This document shows, in pieces, positions 22,621-33,698 of a DNA stretch of 39,533 bases. The notes beneath the pieces were generated by a model. It saw nothing but the letters and a program-made list of their open reading frames with translations. It did no database searches and had not been told where the DNA came from. The stretch is from Saccoglossus kowalevskii (taxonomy: Eukaryota; Hemichordata; Enteropneusta; Harrimaniidae): assembly GCF_000003605.2 (NCBI RefSeq), contig NW_003108802.1:1-39533 (forward strand), in the 5' to 3' direction. The stretch's first letter is position 1. Each line of letters opens with the position of its first letter. Position numbers and translations under genes: made by a program.

Positions 22621-25600
22621 TGTTAGTTTCACCTGAACTAGTAAGAGGGCAGTAGTCATCCTTTTTGTACTGAATTCTTTGTTGTTAGTTTCACCTGAAC
22701 TAGTAAGAGGGCAGTAGTCATCCTCTTTGTACTGGATTCTTAGTTGTAGTTTCAGCTGGACTAGTAAGAAGGCGGTAGTCATCCTTTTTGTTTTGAATTC
22801 TTAGTTGTTAGTTTCAGCTGGACTATTAAGAGGGTAGTAGTCATCCTCTTTGTACTGAATTCTTAGTTGTTAGTTTCACCTGAACTAGTAAGAGGGTGGT
22901 AGTCATCCTCTTTGTATTGCATTCTTAGTTGTTAGTTTCATCTGAACTAGTAAGAGAGTGCTGGTCATCCTCTTTGTACTGAATTTTTAGTTGTTAGTTT
23001 CAGCTGGACTATTAAGAGGACAGTAGTCATCCTCTTTGTACTGAATTCTTAGTTGTTAGTTTCGCCTGGACTGGTAGGATGGTAGTAGTCATCCTCTTTG
23101 TACTGAATTCTTTGTTGTTAGTTTCACCTGGACTAGTAGGAGGGTAGTAGTCATCCTCTTTGTACTGAATTCTTTGTTGTTAGTTTCACCTGGACTAGTA
23201 AGAGGGCAGTAGTCATCCTCTTTGTACTGAATTCTTTGTTGTTAGTTTCACCTGGACTAGTAAGAGGGCAGTAGTCATCCTCTTTGTACTGAATTCTTAG
23301 TTGTTAGTTTCGCCTGGACTGGTAGGATGGTAGTAGTCATCCTCTTTGTACTGAATTTTTAGTTGTTAGTTTCAGCTGGACTATTAAGAGGACAGTAGTC
23401 ATCCTCTTTGTACTGAATTCTTAGTTGTTAGTTTCGCCTGGACTGGTAGGATGGTAGTAGTCATCCTCTTTGTACTGAATTCTTTGTTGTTAGTTTCACC
23501 TGGACTAGTAGGAGGGTAGTAGTCATCCTCTTTGTACTGAATTCTTTGTTGTTAGTTTCACCTGGACTAGTAAGAGGGCAGTAGTCATCCTCTTTGTACT
23601 GAATTCTTTGTTGTTAGTTTCACCTGGACTAGTAAGAGGGCAGTAGTCATCCTCTTTGCACTGAATTCTTAGTTGCTAGTTTCGCCTGGACTGGTAGGAT
23701 GGTAGTAGTCATCCTCTTTGTACTGAATTCTTTGTTGTTAGTTTCACCTGGACTAGTAGGAGGGTAGTAGTCATCCTCTTTGTACTGAATTCTTTGTTGT
23801 TAGTTTCACCTGGACTAGTAAGAGGGCAGTAGTCATCCTCTTTGTACTGAATTCTTTGTTGTTAGTTTCACCTGGACTAGTAAGAGGGCAGTAGTCATCC
23901 TCTTTGTACTGAATTCTTAGTTGTTAGTTTCACCTGGACTAGTAAGAAGGCAGTAGTCATCCTTTTTGTACTGGATTCTTAGTTGTAGTTCCACCTGGAC
24001 TAGTAAGAAGTCAGTAGTCATCCTTTTTTTACTGAATTCTTTGTTGTTAGTTTCACCTGAACTAGTAAGAGGGCAGTAGTCATCCTCTTTGTACTGGATT
24101 CTTAGTTGTAGTTTCAGCTGGACTAGTAAGAAGGCGGTAGTCATCCTTTTTGTTTTGAATTCTTAGTTGTTAGTTTCACCTGGACTAGTAAAAGGGTAGT
24201 AGTCATCCTCTTTGTACTGAATTCTTAGTTGTTAGTTTCACCTGAACTATTAAGAGGGTAGTAGTCATTCTCTTTGTACTGAATTCTTAGTTGTTAGTTT
24301 CACCTGGACTAGTAAGAAGGCGGTAGTCATCCTTTTTGTTTTGAATTCTTAGTTGTTAGTTTCACCTGGACTAGTAAAAGGGTAGTAGTCATCCTCTTTG
24401 TACTGAATTCTTAGTTGTTAGTTTCACCTGGACTAGTAAGAAGGCAGTAGTCATCCTTTTTGTACTGGATTCTTATTTGTAGTTTCACCTGGACTAGTAA
24501 GAAGGCAGTAGTCATCCTTTTTGTACTGAATTCTTTGTTGTTAGTTTCACCTGGACTAGTAAGAGGGCAGTAGTCATCCTCTTTGTACTGGATTCATAGT
24601 TGTAGTTTCAGCTGGACTATTAAGAGGATAGTAGTCATCCTCTTTGTACTGAATTCTTAGTTGTTTGTTTCACCTGAACTAGTAAGAGGGTGGTAGTCAT
24701 CCTCTTTGTACTGAATTCTTAGCTGTTAGTTTCACCTGAACTAGTAAGAAGGTGGTAGTCATCCTCTTTGTACTGAATTCTCAGTTGTTAGTATCACCTG
24801 GACTAGTAAGAGGGTGGTAGTCATCCTCTTTGTACTGAATTCTTAGCTGTTAGTTTCACCTGAACTAGTAAGAAGGTGGTAGTCATCCTCTTTGTACTGG
24901 ATTCTTAGTTGTAGTTTCAGCTGGACTAGTAAGAAGGAGGTAGTCATCCTTTTTGTTTTGAATTCTTAGTTGTTAGTTTCACCTGGACTAGTAAAAGGGT
25001 AGTAGTCATCCTCTTTGTACTGAATTCATAGTTGTTAGTTTCACCTGAACTATTAAGAGGGTAGTAGTCATTCTCTTTGTACTGAATTCTTAGTTGTTAG
25101 TTTCACCTGGACTAGTAAGAAGGCGGTAGTCATCCTTTTTGTTTTGAATTCTCAGTTGTTAGTTTCACCTGGACTAGTAAAAGGGTAGTAGTCATCCTCT
25201 TTGTACTGAATTCTTAGTTGTTAGTTTCACCTGGACTAGTAAGAAGGCAGTAGTCATCCTTTTTGTACTGGATTCTTAGTTGTAGTTTCACCTGGACTAG
25301 TAAGAAGGCAGTAGTCATCCTTTTTGTACTGAATTCTTTGTTGTTAGTTTCACCTGGACTAGTAAGAGGGCAGTAGTCATCCTTTTTGTACTGAATTCTT
25401 TGTTGTTAGTTTCACCTGGACTAGTAAGAGGGCAGTAGTCATCCTCTTTGTACTGGATTCATAGTTGTAGTTTCAGCTGGACTATTAAGAGGATAGTAGT
25501 CATCCTCTTTGTACTGAATTCTTAGTTGTTTGTTTCACCTGAACTAGTAAGAGGGTGGTAGTCATCCTCTTTGTACTGAATTCTTAGCTGTTAGTTTCAC

Positions 25601-26194
25601 CTGAACTAGTAAGAAGGTGGTAGTCATCCTCTTTGTACTGAATTCTCAGTTGTTAGTTTCACCTGGACTAGTAAGAGGGCAGTAGTCATCCTCTTTGTAC
25701 TGAATTCTTAGCTGTTAGTTTCACCTGGACTAGTAAGAGGGCAGTAGTCATCCTCTTTGCACTGGATTCTTAGTTGTAGTTTCGCCTGGACTAGTAGGAT
25801 GGTAGTAGTCATCCTTTTTGTTTTGAATTCTTAGTTGTTAGTTTCACCTGGACTAGTAAAAGGGTAGTAGTCATTCTCTTTGTACTGAATTCTTAGTTGT
25901 TAGTTTCACCTGAACTATTAAGAGGGTAGTAGTCATTCTCTTTGTACTGAATTCTTAGTTGTTAGTTTCACCTGGACTAGTAAGAAGGCGGTAGTCATCC
26001 TTTTTGTTTTGAATTCTTAGTTGTTAGTTTCACCTGGACTAGTAAGAAGGCAGTAGTCATCCTTTTTGTACTGGATTCTTAGTTGTAGTTTCACCTGGAC
26101 TAGTAAGAAGGCAGTAGTCATCCTTTTTGTACTGGATTCTTAGTTGTAGTTTCACCTGGACTAGTAAGAAGGCAGTAGTCATACTTTTTGTACT
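22621..26194. repeat. Mixed array: six-monomer cycles then module II fragments
   Basis: From about 22985 to 23910 the six-monomer cycle dominates. A block at 23911-24150 repeats the order at 13490. Two A-B-C-D-C runs follow (A near 24590 and at 25455) with a P at 24899 between them. No monomer-free stretch is seen. The 25640-25824 interval contains three consecutive hybrid monomers, described separately. Confidence 0.8.
25640..25824. repeat. Three consecutive half-and-half chimeric monomers
   Basis: The left halves read D (CTCAGTTG), C (TTAGCTG) and P (GGATTCTTAG, TTGTAG), the expected order. The right halves read GAGGGCAG, GAGGGCAG with TTTGCACT, and TAGGATGG, which is the order of the six-monomer cycle. 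Two variant orders are therefore interleaved half-monomer by half-monomer over three units. Confidence 0.8.
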
Positions 26195-27122
26195 GGATTC
26201 ATAGTTGTAGTTTCAGCTGGACTATTAAGGGGATAGTAGTCATCCTCTTTGTACTGAATTCTTAGTTGTTTGTTTCACCTGAACTAGTAAGAGGGTGGTA
26301 GTCATCCTCTTTGTACTGAATTCTTAGCTGTTAGTTTCACCTGAACTAGTAAGAAGGTGGTAGTCATCCTCTTTGTACTGAATTCTCAGTTGTTAGTTTC
26401 ACCTGGACTAGTAACAGGGTGGTAGTCATCCTCTTTGTACTGAATTCTTAGCTGTTAGTTTCACCTGAACTAGTAAGAAGGTGGTAGTCATCGTCTTTGA
26501 ACTGGATTCTTAGTTGTTAGTTTCACCTGGACTAGTAAGAGGGCAGTAGTCATCCTCTTTGTACTGAATTCTTAGTTGTTAGTTTCAACTGAACTAGTAA
26601 GAAGGTGGTAGTCATTCTCTTTGTACTGAATTCTTAGTTTTTAGTTTCAGCTGGACGAGTAAGAGGGTAGTAGTCATCCTCTTTGTACTGAATTCTCAGA
26701 TGTTAGTTTCACCTGGACTAGTAAGAGGGTGGTAGTCACCCTCTTTGTACTGAATTCTTAGCTGTTAGTTTCACCTGAACTAGAAAGAAGGTGGTAGTCA
26801 TCCTCTTTGTACTGAATTCTTAGTTGTTAGTTTCACCTGGACCAGTAACAGGGTAGTAGTCATCCTCTTCGTACTGAATTCTTTGTTGTTAGTTTCACCT
26901 GGACTAGTACGAGGGTAGTAGTCATTCTCTTTGTACTGGATTCTTAGTTGTAGTTTCACCTGAACTAGTAAGAGGGTGGTAGTCATCCTCTTTGTATTGC
27001 ATTCTTAGTTGTTAGTTTCACCTGAACTAGTAAGATAGTGCTGGTCATCCTCTTTGTACTGAATTTTTAGTTGTTAGTTTCAGCTGGACTATTAAGAGGG
27101 TAGTAGTCATCCTCTTTGTACT
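26195..27122. repeat. Module I, complete 928-bp copy
   Basis: A to N complete, 928 bases. Private marks are TCGTCTTTGAACTGG at 26491, shared only with 36294, and CCTCTTCGTACTG near 26870. The distance to the next copy is 1,860 bases (30 monomers), two more than between the partner copies at 6058 and 7794. Confidence 0.92.
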
Positions 27123-27569
27123 GAATTCTTAGTTGTTTGTTTCACCTGAACTAGTAAGAGGGTGGTAGTCATCCTCTTTGTACTGAATTCTTAGCTGTTA
27201 GTTTCACCTGAACTAGTAAGAAGGTGGTAGTCATCCTCTTTGTACTGGATTCTTAGGTGTTAGTTTCACCTGGACTAGTAAGAGGGCAGTAGTCCTCCTC
27301 TTTGTACTGAATTCTTAATTGTTAGTTTCACCTGAACTAGTAAGAGGGTGGTAGTCATTCTCTTTGTACTGAATTCTTAGTTTTTAGTTTCAGCTGGACG
27401 AGTAAGAGGGTAGTAGTCATCCTCTTTGTACTGAATTCTTAGTTGTTTGTTTCACCTGATCTGGTAAGAGAGTGGTAGTCATCCTTTTTGTTTTTAATTC
27501 TTAGTTGTTAGTTTCCCCTGGACTAGTAAGAGCGTGGTAGTAGTCATTCTCTTTGTACTGAATTCTTAG

Positions 27570-27700
27570 TTGTTAGTTCCACCTGTACCAGTAAGAAGGC
27601 GGTAGTCATCCTTTTTGTTTTGAATTCTTAGTTGTTAGTTTCACCTGGACTAGTAAGAGGGTAGTAGTCATCCTCTTTGTACTGAATTCTTAGTTGTTAG
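27570..27700. repeat. Two-monomer (124-bp) insertion relative to the 7.4-kb partner
   Basis: The offset between the long duplicates rises from 20,137 to 20,261 across this point. The extra material contains a private TTCCACCTGTACCAG and a GAAGGCGG monomer ending TTTTGTTTT, followed by a GAGGGTAG monomer, placed between neighbours that are adjacent at about 7430-7440. Confidence 0.82.
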
Positions 27701-28054
27701 TTTCACCTGAACTAGTAAGAGGGTGGTAGTCATCCTCTTTTTACTGAATTCTTAGTTTTTAGTTTCACCTGAACTAATAAGAGGGTGGTCGTCATCCTTT
27801 TTGTTTTGAATTCCTAGTTGTTAGTTTCACCTGGACTAGTAAAAGGGTGGTAGTCATCCTTTTTCTACTGAATTCTTAGTTGTTAGTTTCCCCTGGACTA
27901 GTAAGAGGGCAGTAGTCATCCTCTTTGTACTGAATTCTTAGTTGTTAGTTTCACCTGGACTAGTGAGAAGGCAGTAGTCATCCTTTTTGTACTGGATTCT
28001 TAGTTGTAGTTTCACCTGGACTAGTAAGAAGGCAGTAGTCATCCTCTTTGTACT

Positions 28055-28982
28055 GGATTCATAGTTGTAGTTTCAGCTGGACTATTAAGAGGATAGTAGT
28101 CATCCTCTTTGTCCTGAATTCTTAGTTGTTTGTTTCACCTGAACTAGTAAGAGGGTGGTAGTCATCCTCTTTGTACTGAATTCTTAGCTGTTAGTTTCAC
28201 CTGAACTAGTAAGAAGGTGGTAGTCATCCTCTTTGTACTGAATTCTCAGTTGTTAGTTTCACCTGGACTAGTAAGAGTGTGGTAGTCATCCTCTTTGTAC
28301 TGAATTCTTAGCTGTTAGTTTCACCTGAACTAGTATGAAGGTGGTAGTCATCCTCTTTGTACTGGATTCCTAGTTGTTAGTTTCACCTGGACTAGTAAGA
28401 GGGCAGTAGTCATTCTCTTTGTACTGAATTCTTAGTTGTTAGTTTCACCTGAACTAGTAAGAAGGTGGTAGTCATTCTCTTTGCACTGAATTCTTAGTTT
28501 TTAGTTTCAGCTGGACGAGTAAGAGGGTAGTAGTCATCCTCTTTGTACTGAATTCTCAGATGTTAGTTTCACCTGGACTAGTAAGAGGGTGGTAGTCACC
28601 CTCTTTGTACTGAATTCTTAGCTGTTAGTTTCACCTGAACTAGAAAAAAGGTGGTAGTCATCCTCTTTGTACTGAATTCTTAGTTGTTAGTTTCACCTGG
28701 ACCAGTAACAGGGTAGTAGTCATCCTCTTTGTACTGAATTCTTTGTTGTTAGTTTCACCTGGACTAGTAAGAGGGTAGTAGTCATTCTCTTTGTACTGGA
28801 TTCTTAGTTGTAGTTTCACCTGAACTAGTAAGAGGGTGGTAGTCATCCTCTTTGTATTGCATTCTTAGTTGTTAGTTTCACCTGAACTAGTAAGATAGTG
28901 CTGGTCATCCTCTTTGTACTGAATTTTTAGTTGTTAGTTTCAGCTGGCCTATTAAGAGGGTAGTAGTCATCCTCTTTGTACT
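28055..28982. repeat. Module I, complete 928-bp copy
   Basis: A to N complete, 928 bases, sister of the copy at 7794 (shared TTTGTCCTG, AGAGTGTGG and GAACTAGAAAAAAGG). Private changes include CTAGTATGAAGG near 28330 and GGCCTATTAAG in N. Confidence 0.92.
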
Positions 28983-29356
28983 GAATTCTTAGTTGTTTGT
29001 TTCACCTGAACTAGTAAGAGGGTGGTAGTCATCCTCTTTGTACTGAATTCTTAGTTGTTAGTTTCACCTGGACTAGTAAGAAGGCAGTAGTCATCCTTTT
29101 TGTACTGGATTCTTAGTTGTAGTTCCACCTGGACTAGTAAGAAGGCAGTAGTCATCCTTTTTGTACTGAATTCTTTGTTGTTAGTTTCACCTGGACTAGT
29201 AAGAGGGCGGTAGTCATCCTTTTTGTTTTGAATTCTTAGTTGTTAGTTTCACCTGGACTAGTAAAAGGGTAGTAGTCATCCTCTTTGTACTGAATTCTTA
29301 GTTGTTAGTTTCACCTGGACTAGTAAGAGGGTGGTAGTAGTCATCCTCTTTGTATT

Positions 29357-29728
29357 GCATTCTTAGTTGTTAGTTTCATCTGAACTAGTAAGAGAGTGCT
29401 GGTCATCCTTTTTGTACTGAATTTTTAGTTGTTAGTTTCAGCTGGACTATTAAGAGGACAGTAGTCATCCTCTTTGTACTGAATTCTTAGTTGTTAGTTT
29501 CGCCTGGACTGGTAGGATGGTAGTAGTCATCCTCTTTGTATTGCATTCTTAGTTGTTAGTTTCATCTGAACTAGTAAGAGAGTGCTGGTCATCCTTTTTG
29601 TACTGAATTTTTAGTTGTTAGTTTCAGCTGGACTATTAAGAGGACAGTAGTCATCCTCTTTGTACTGAATTCTTAGTTGTTAGTTTCGCCTGGACTGGTA
29701 GGATGGTAGTAGTCATCCTCTTTGTACT
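29357..29728. repeat. Tandem duplication of a three-monomer block (2 x 186 bp)
   Basis: The block GCATTC with AGAGAGTGCTGG and CATCCTTTTTG, then GAATTTTTAG with AGGACAG, then TTCGCCTGGACTGG occurs at 29357 and again at 29543, exactly 186 bases apart. The unusual CATCCTTTTTG after GTGCTGG is in both. The first TTCGCC monomer ends TTGTATT, as only monomers before GCATTC do, which marks the duplication joint. Confidence 0.9.
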
Positions 29729-31802
29729 GAATTCTTTGTTGTTAGTTTCACCTGGACTAGTAGGAGGGTAGTAGTCATCCTCTTTGTACTGAATTCTTTG
29801 TTGTTAGTTTCACCTGGACTAGTAAGAGGGCAGTAGTCATCCTCTTTGTACTGAATTCTTTGTTGTTAGTTTCACCTGGACTAGTAAGAGGGCAGTAGTC
29901 ATCCTCTTTGCACTGAATTCTTAGTTGCTAGTTTCGCCTGGACTGGTAGGATGGTAGTAGTCATCCTCTTTGTACTGAATTATTTGTTGTTAGTTTCACC
30001 TGGACTAGTAGGATGGTAGTAGTCATCCTCTTTGTACTGAATTATTTGTTGTTAGTTTCACCTGGACTAGTAAGAGGGCAGTAGTCATCCTCGTTGTACT
30101 GAATTCTTTGTTGTTAGTTTCACCTGGACTAGTAAGAGGGCAGTAGTCATCCTCTTTGTACTGAATTCTTAGTTGTTAGTTTCACCTGGACTAGTAAGAA
30201 GGCAGTAGTCATCCTTTTTGTACTGGATTCTTAGTTGTAGTTCCACCTGGACTAGTAAGAAGGCAGTAGTCATCCTCTTTGTACTGAATTCTTTGTTGTT
30301 AGTTTCACCTGAACTAGTAAGAGGGCAGTAGTCATCCTCTTTGTACTGGATTCTTAGTTGTAGTTTCAGCTGGACTAGTAAGAAGGCGGTAGTCATCCTT
30401 TTTGTTTTGAATTCTTAGTTGTTAGTTTCACCTGGACTAGTAAAAGGGTAGTAGTCATCCTCTTTGTACTGAATTCTTAGTTGTTAGTTTCACCTGAAAT
30501 ATTAAGAAGGTAGTAGTCATTCTCTTTGTACTGAATTCTTAGTTGTTAGTTTCACCTGGACTAGTAAGAAGGCGGTAGTCATCCTTTTTGTTTAAGAATT
30601 CTTAGTTGTTAGTTTCACCTGGACTAGTAAAAGGGTAGTAGTCATCCTCTTTGTACTGAATTCTTAGTTGTTAGTTTCACCTGGACTAGTAAGAGGGTGG
30701 TAGTAGTCATCATCTTTGTATTGCAATCTTAGTTGTTAGTTTCATCTGAACTAGTAAGAGAGTGCTGGTCATCCTCTTTGTACTGAATTTTTAGTTGTTA
30801 GTTTCAGCTGGACTATTAAGAGGACAGTAGTCATCCTCTTTGTACTGAATTCTTAGTTGTTAGTTTCGCCTGGACTGGTAGGATGGTAGTAGTCATCCTC
30901 TTTGTACTGAATTCTTTGTTGTTAGTTTCACCTGGACTAGTAGGAGGGTAGTAGTCATCCTCTTTGTACTGAATTCTTTGTTGTTAGTTTCACCTGGACT
31001 AGTAAGAGGGCAGTAGTCATCCTCTTTGTACTGAATTCTTTGTTGTTAGTTTCACCTGGACTAGTAAGAGGGCAGTAGTCATCCTCTTTGTACTGAATTC
31101 TTAGTTGTTAGTTTCGCCTGGACTGGTAGGATGGTAGTAGCCATCCTCTTTGTACTGAATTTTTAGTTGTTAGTTTCAGCTGGACTATTAAGAGGACAGT
31201 AGTCATCCTCTTTGTACTGAATTCTTAGTTGTTAGTTTCGCCTGGACTGGTAGGATGGTAGTAGTCATCCTCTTTGTACTGAATTCTTTGTTGTTAGTTT
31301 CACCTGGACTAGTAGGAGGGTAGTAGTCATCCTCTTTGTACTGAATTCTTTGTTGTTAGTTTCACCTGGACTAGTAAGAGGGCAGTAGTCATCCTCTTTG
31401 TACTGAATTCTTTGTTGTTAGTTTCACCTGGACTAGTAAGAGGGCAGTAGTCATCCTCTTTGCGCTGAATTCTTAGTTGCTAGTTTCGCCTGGACTGGTA
31501 GGATGGTAGTAGTCATCCTCTTTGTACTGAATTCTTTGTTGTTAGTTTCACCTGGACTAGTAGGAGGGTAGTAGTCATCCTCTTTGTACTGAATTCTTTG
31601 TTGTTAGTTTCACCTGAACTAGTAAGAGGGCAGTAGTCATCCTCTTTGTACTGAATTCTTTGTTGTTAGTTTCACCTGGACTAGTAAGAAGGCAGTAGTC
31701 ATCCTCTTTGTACTGAATTCTTAGTTGTTAGTTTCACCTGGACTAGTAAGAAGGCAGTAGTCATCCTTTTTGTACTGGATTCTTAGTTGTAGTTCCACCT
31801 GG

Positions 31803-31822
31803 ACTAGTATAGTAAGAAGGCA
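31803..31822. other. Five-base insertion inside a monomer
   Basis: GGACTAGTATAGTAAGAAGG replaces GGACTAGTAAGAAGG. The extra five bases look like a local slippage duplication of AGTAT/TAGTA at the SpeI site. It is the only insertion of this size seen in the window outside the indel-rich patches. Confidence 0.85.
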
Positions 31823-32337
31823 GTAGTCATCCTTTTTGTACTGAATTCTTTGTTGTTAGTTTCACCTGAACTAGTAAGAGGGCAGTAGTCATCCTCTTTG
31901 TACTGGATTCTTAGTTGTAGTTTCAGCTGGACTAGTAAGAAGGCGGTAGTCATCCTTTTTGTTTTGAATTCTTAGTTGTTAGTTTCAGCTGGACTATTAA
32001 GAGGGTAGTAGTCATCCTCTTTGTACTGAATTCTTAGTTGTTAGTTTCACCTGAACTAGTAAGAGGGTGGTAGTCATCCTCTTTGTATTGCATTCTTAGT
32101 TGTTAGTTTCATCTGAACTAGTAAGAGAGTGCTGGTCATCCTCTTTGTACTGAATTCTTAGCTGTTAGTTTCACCTGAACTAGTAAGAAGGTGGTAGTCA
32201 TCCTCTTTGTACTGAATTCTCAGTTGTTAGTATCTCCTGGACTAGTAAGAGGGTGGTAGTCATCCTCTTTGTACTGAATTCTTAGCTGTTAGTTTCACCT
32301 GAACTAGTAAGAAGGTGGTAGTCATACTCTTTGTACT

Positions 32338-33698
32338 GGATTCTTAGTTGTAGTTTCAGCTGGACTAGTAAGAAGGAGGTAGTCATCCTTTTTGTTTTGA
32401 ATTCTTAGTTGTTAGTTTCACCTGGACTAGTAAAAGGGTAGTAGTCATCCTCTTTGTACTGAATTCTTAGTTGCTAGTTTCACCTGGACAAGTAAGAGGG
32501 TGGTAGTAGTCATCCTCTTTGTATTGCATTCTTAGTTGTTAGTTTCATCTAAACTAGTAAGAGAGTGCTGGTCATCCTCTTTGTACTGAATTTTTAGTTG
32601 TTAGTTTCAGCTGGACTATTAAGAGGACAGTAGTCATCCTCTTTGTACTGAATTCTTAGTTGTTAGTTTCGCCTGGACTGGTAGGATGGTAGTAGTCATA
32701 CTCTTTGTACTGAATTCTTTGTTGTTAGTTTCACCTGGACTAGTAGGAGGGTAGTAGTCATCCTCTTTGTACTGAATTCTTTGTTGTTAGTTTCACCTGG
32801 ACTAGTAAGAGGGCAGTAGTCATCCTCTTTGTACTGAATTCTTTGTTGTTAGTTTCACCTGGACTAGTAAGAGGGCAGTAGTCATCCTCTTTGTACTGAA
32901 TTCTTAGTTGTTAGTTTCGCCTGGACTGGTGGGATGGTAGTAGCCATCCTCTTTGTACTGAATTTTTAGTTGTTAGTTTCAGCTGGACTATTAAGAGGAC
33001 AGTAGTCATCCTCTTTGTACTGAATTCTTAGTTGTTAGTTTCGCCTGGACTGGTAGGATGGTAGTAGTCATCCTCTTTGTACTGAATTCTTTGTTGTTAG
33101 TTTCACCTGGACTAGTAGGAGGGTAGTAGTCATCCTCTTTGTACTGAATTCTTTGTTGTTAGTTTCACCTGGACTAGTAAGAGGGCAGTAGTCATCCTCT
33201 TTGTACTGAATTCTTTGTTGTTAGTTTCACCTGGACTAGTAAGAGGGCAGTAGTCATCCTCTTTGCACTGAATTCTTAGTTGCTAGTTTCGCCTGGACTG
33301 GTAGGATGGTAGTAGTCATCCTCTTTGTACTGAATTCTTTGTTGTTAGTTTCACCTGGACTAGTAGGAGGGTAGTAGTCATCCTCTTTGTACTGAATTCT
33401 TTGTTGTTAGTTTCACCTGGACTAGTAAGAGGGCAGTAGTCATCCTCTTTGTACTGAATTCTTTGTTGTTAGTTTCACCTGGACTAGTAAGAGGGCAGTA
33501 GTCATCCTCTTTGTACTGAATTCTTAGTTGTTAGTTTCACCTGGACTAGTAAGAAGGCAGTAGTCATCCTTTTTGTACTGGATTCTTAGTTGTAGTTTCA
33601 CCTGGACTAGTAAGAAGGCAGTAGTCATCCTTTTTGTACTGAATTCTTTGTTGTTAGTTTCACCTGGACTAGTAAGAGGGCAGTAGTCATCCTCTTTG
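32338..33698. repeat. Module II copy with an exact three-monomer deletion
   Basis: From P the GGACAAG mark lies 147 bases on rather than 333, a difference of exactly 186, because the GACTATT, GAAGGCGG and second AAAAGGG monomers are missing. The cycle monomers follow, then GAAGGCAG types and an A monomer at about 33699. Confidence 0.87.

Larger units (their letters stand above)
28983..32337. repeat. Mixed array with six-monomer cycles and module II fragments
   Basis: Beyond the trimer duplication it contains two neighbouring monomers with a private GAATTATTTG start (29977 and 30039, 62 apart), the second being a TAGGAGGG/GGATGG hybrid. The order at 30163-30396 matches 13490. The 65-base monomer near 30711 is the sister of the one near 1281 (CATCATCTTTG then GCAATC). 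At about 30594 GTTTTGAATTC has become GTTTAAGAATTC. All of it is satellite. Confidence 0.8.
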
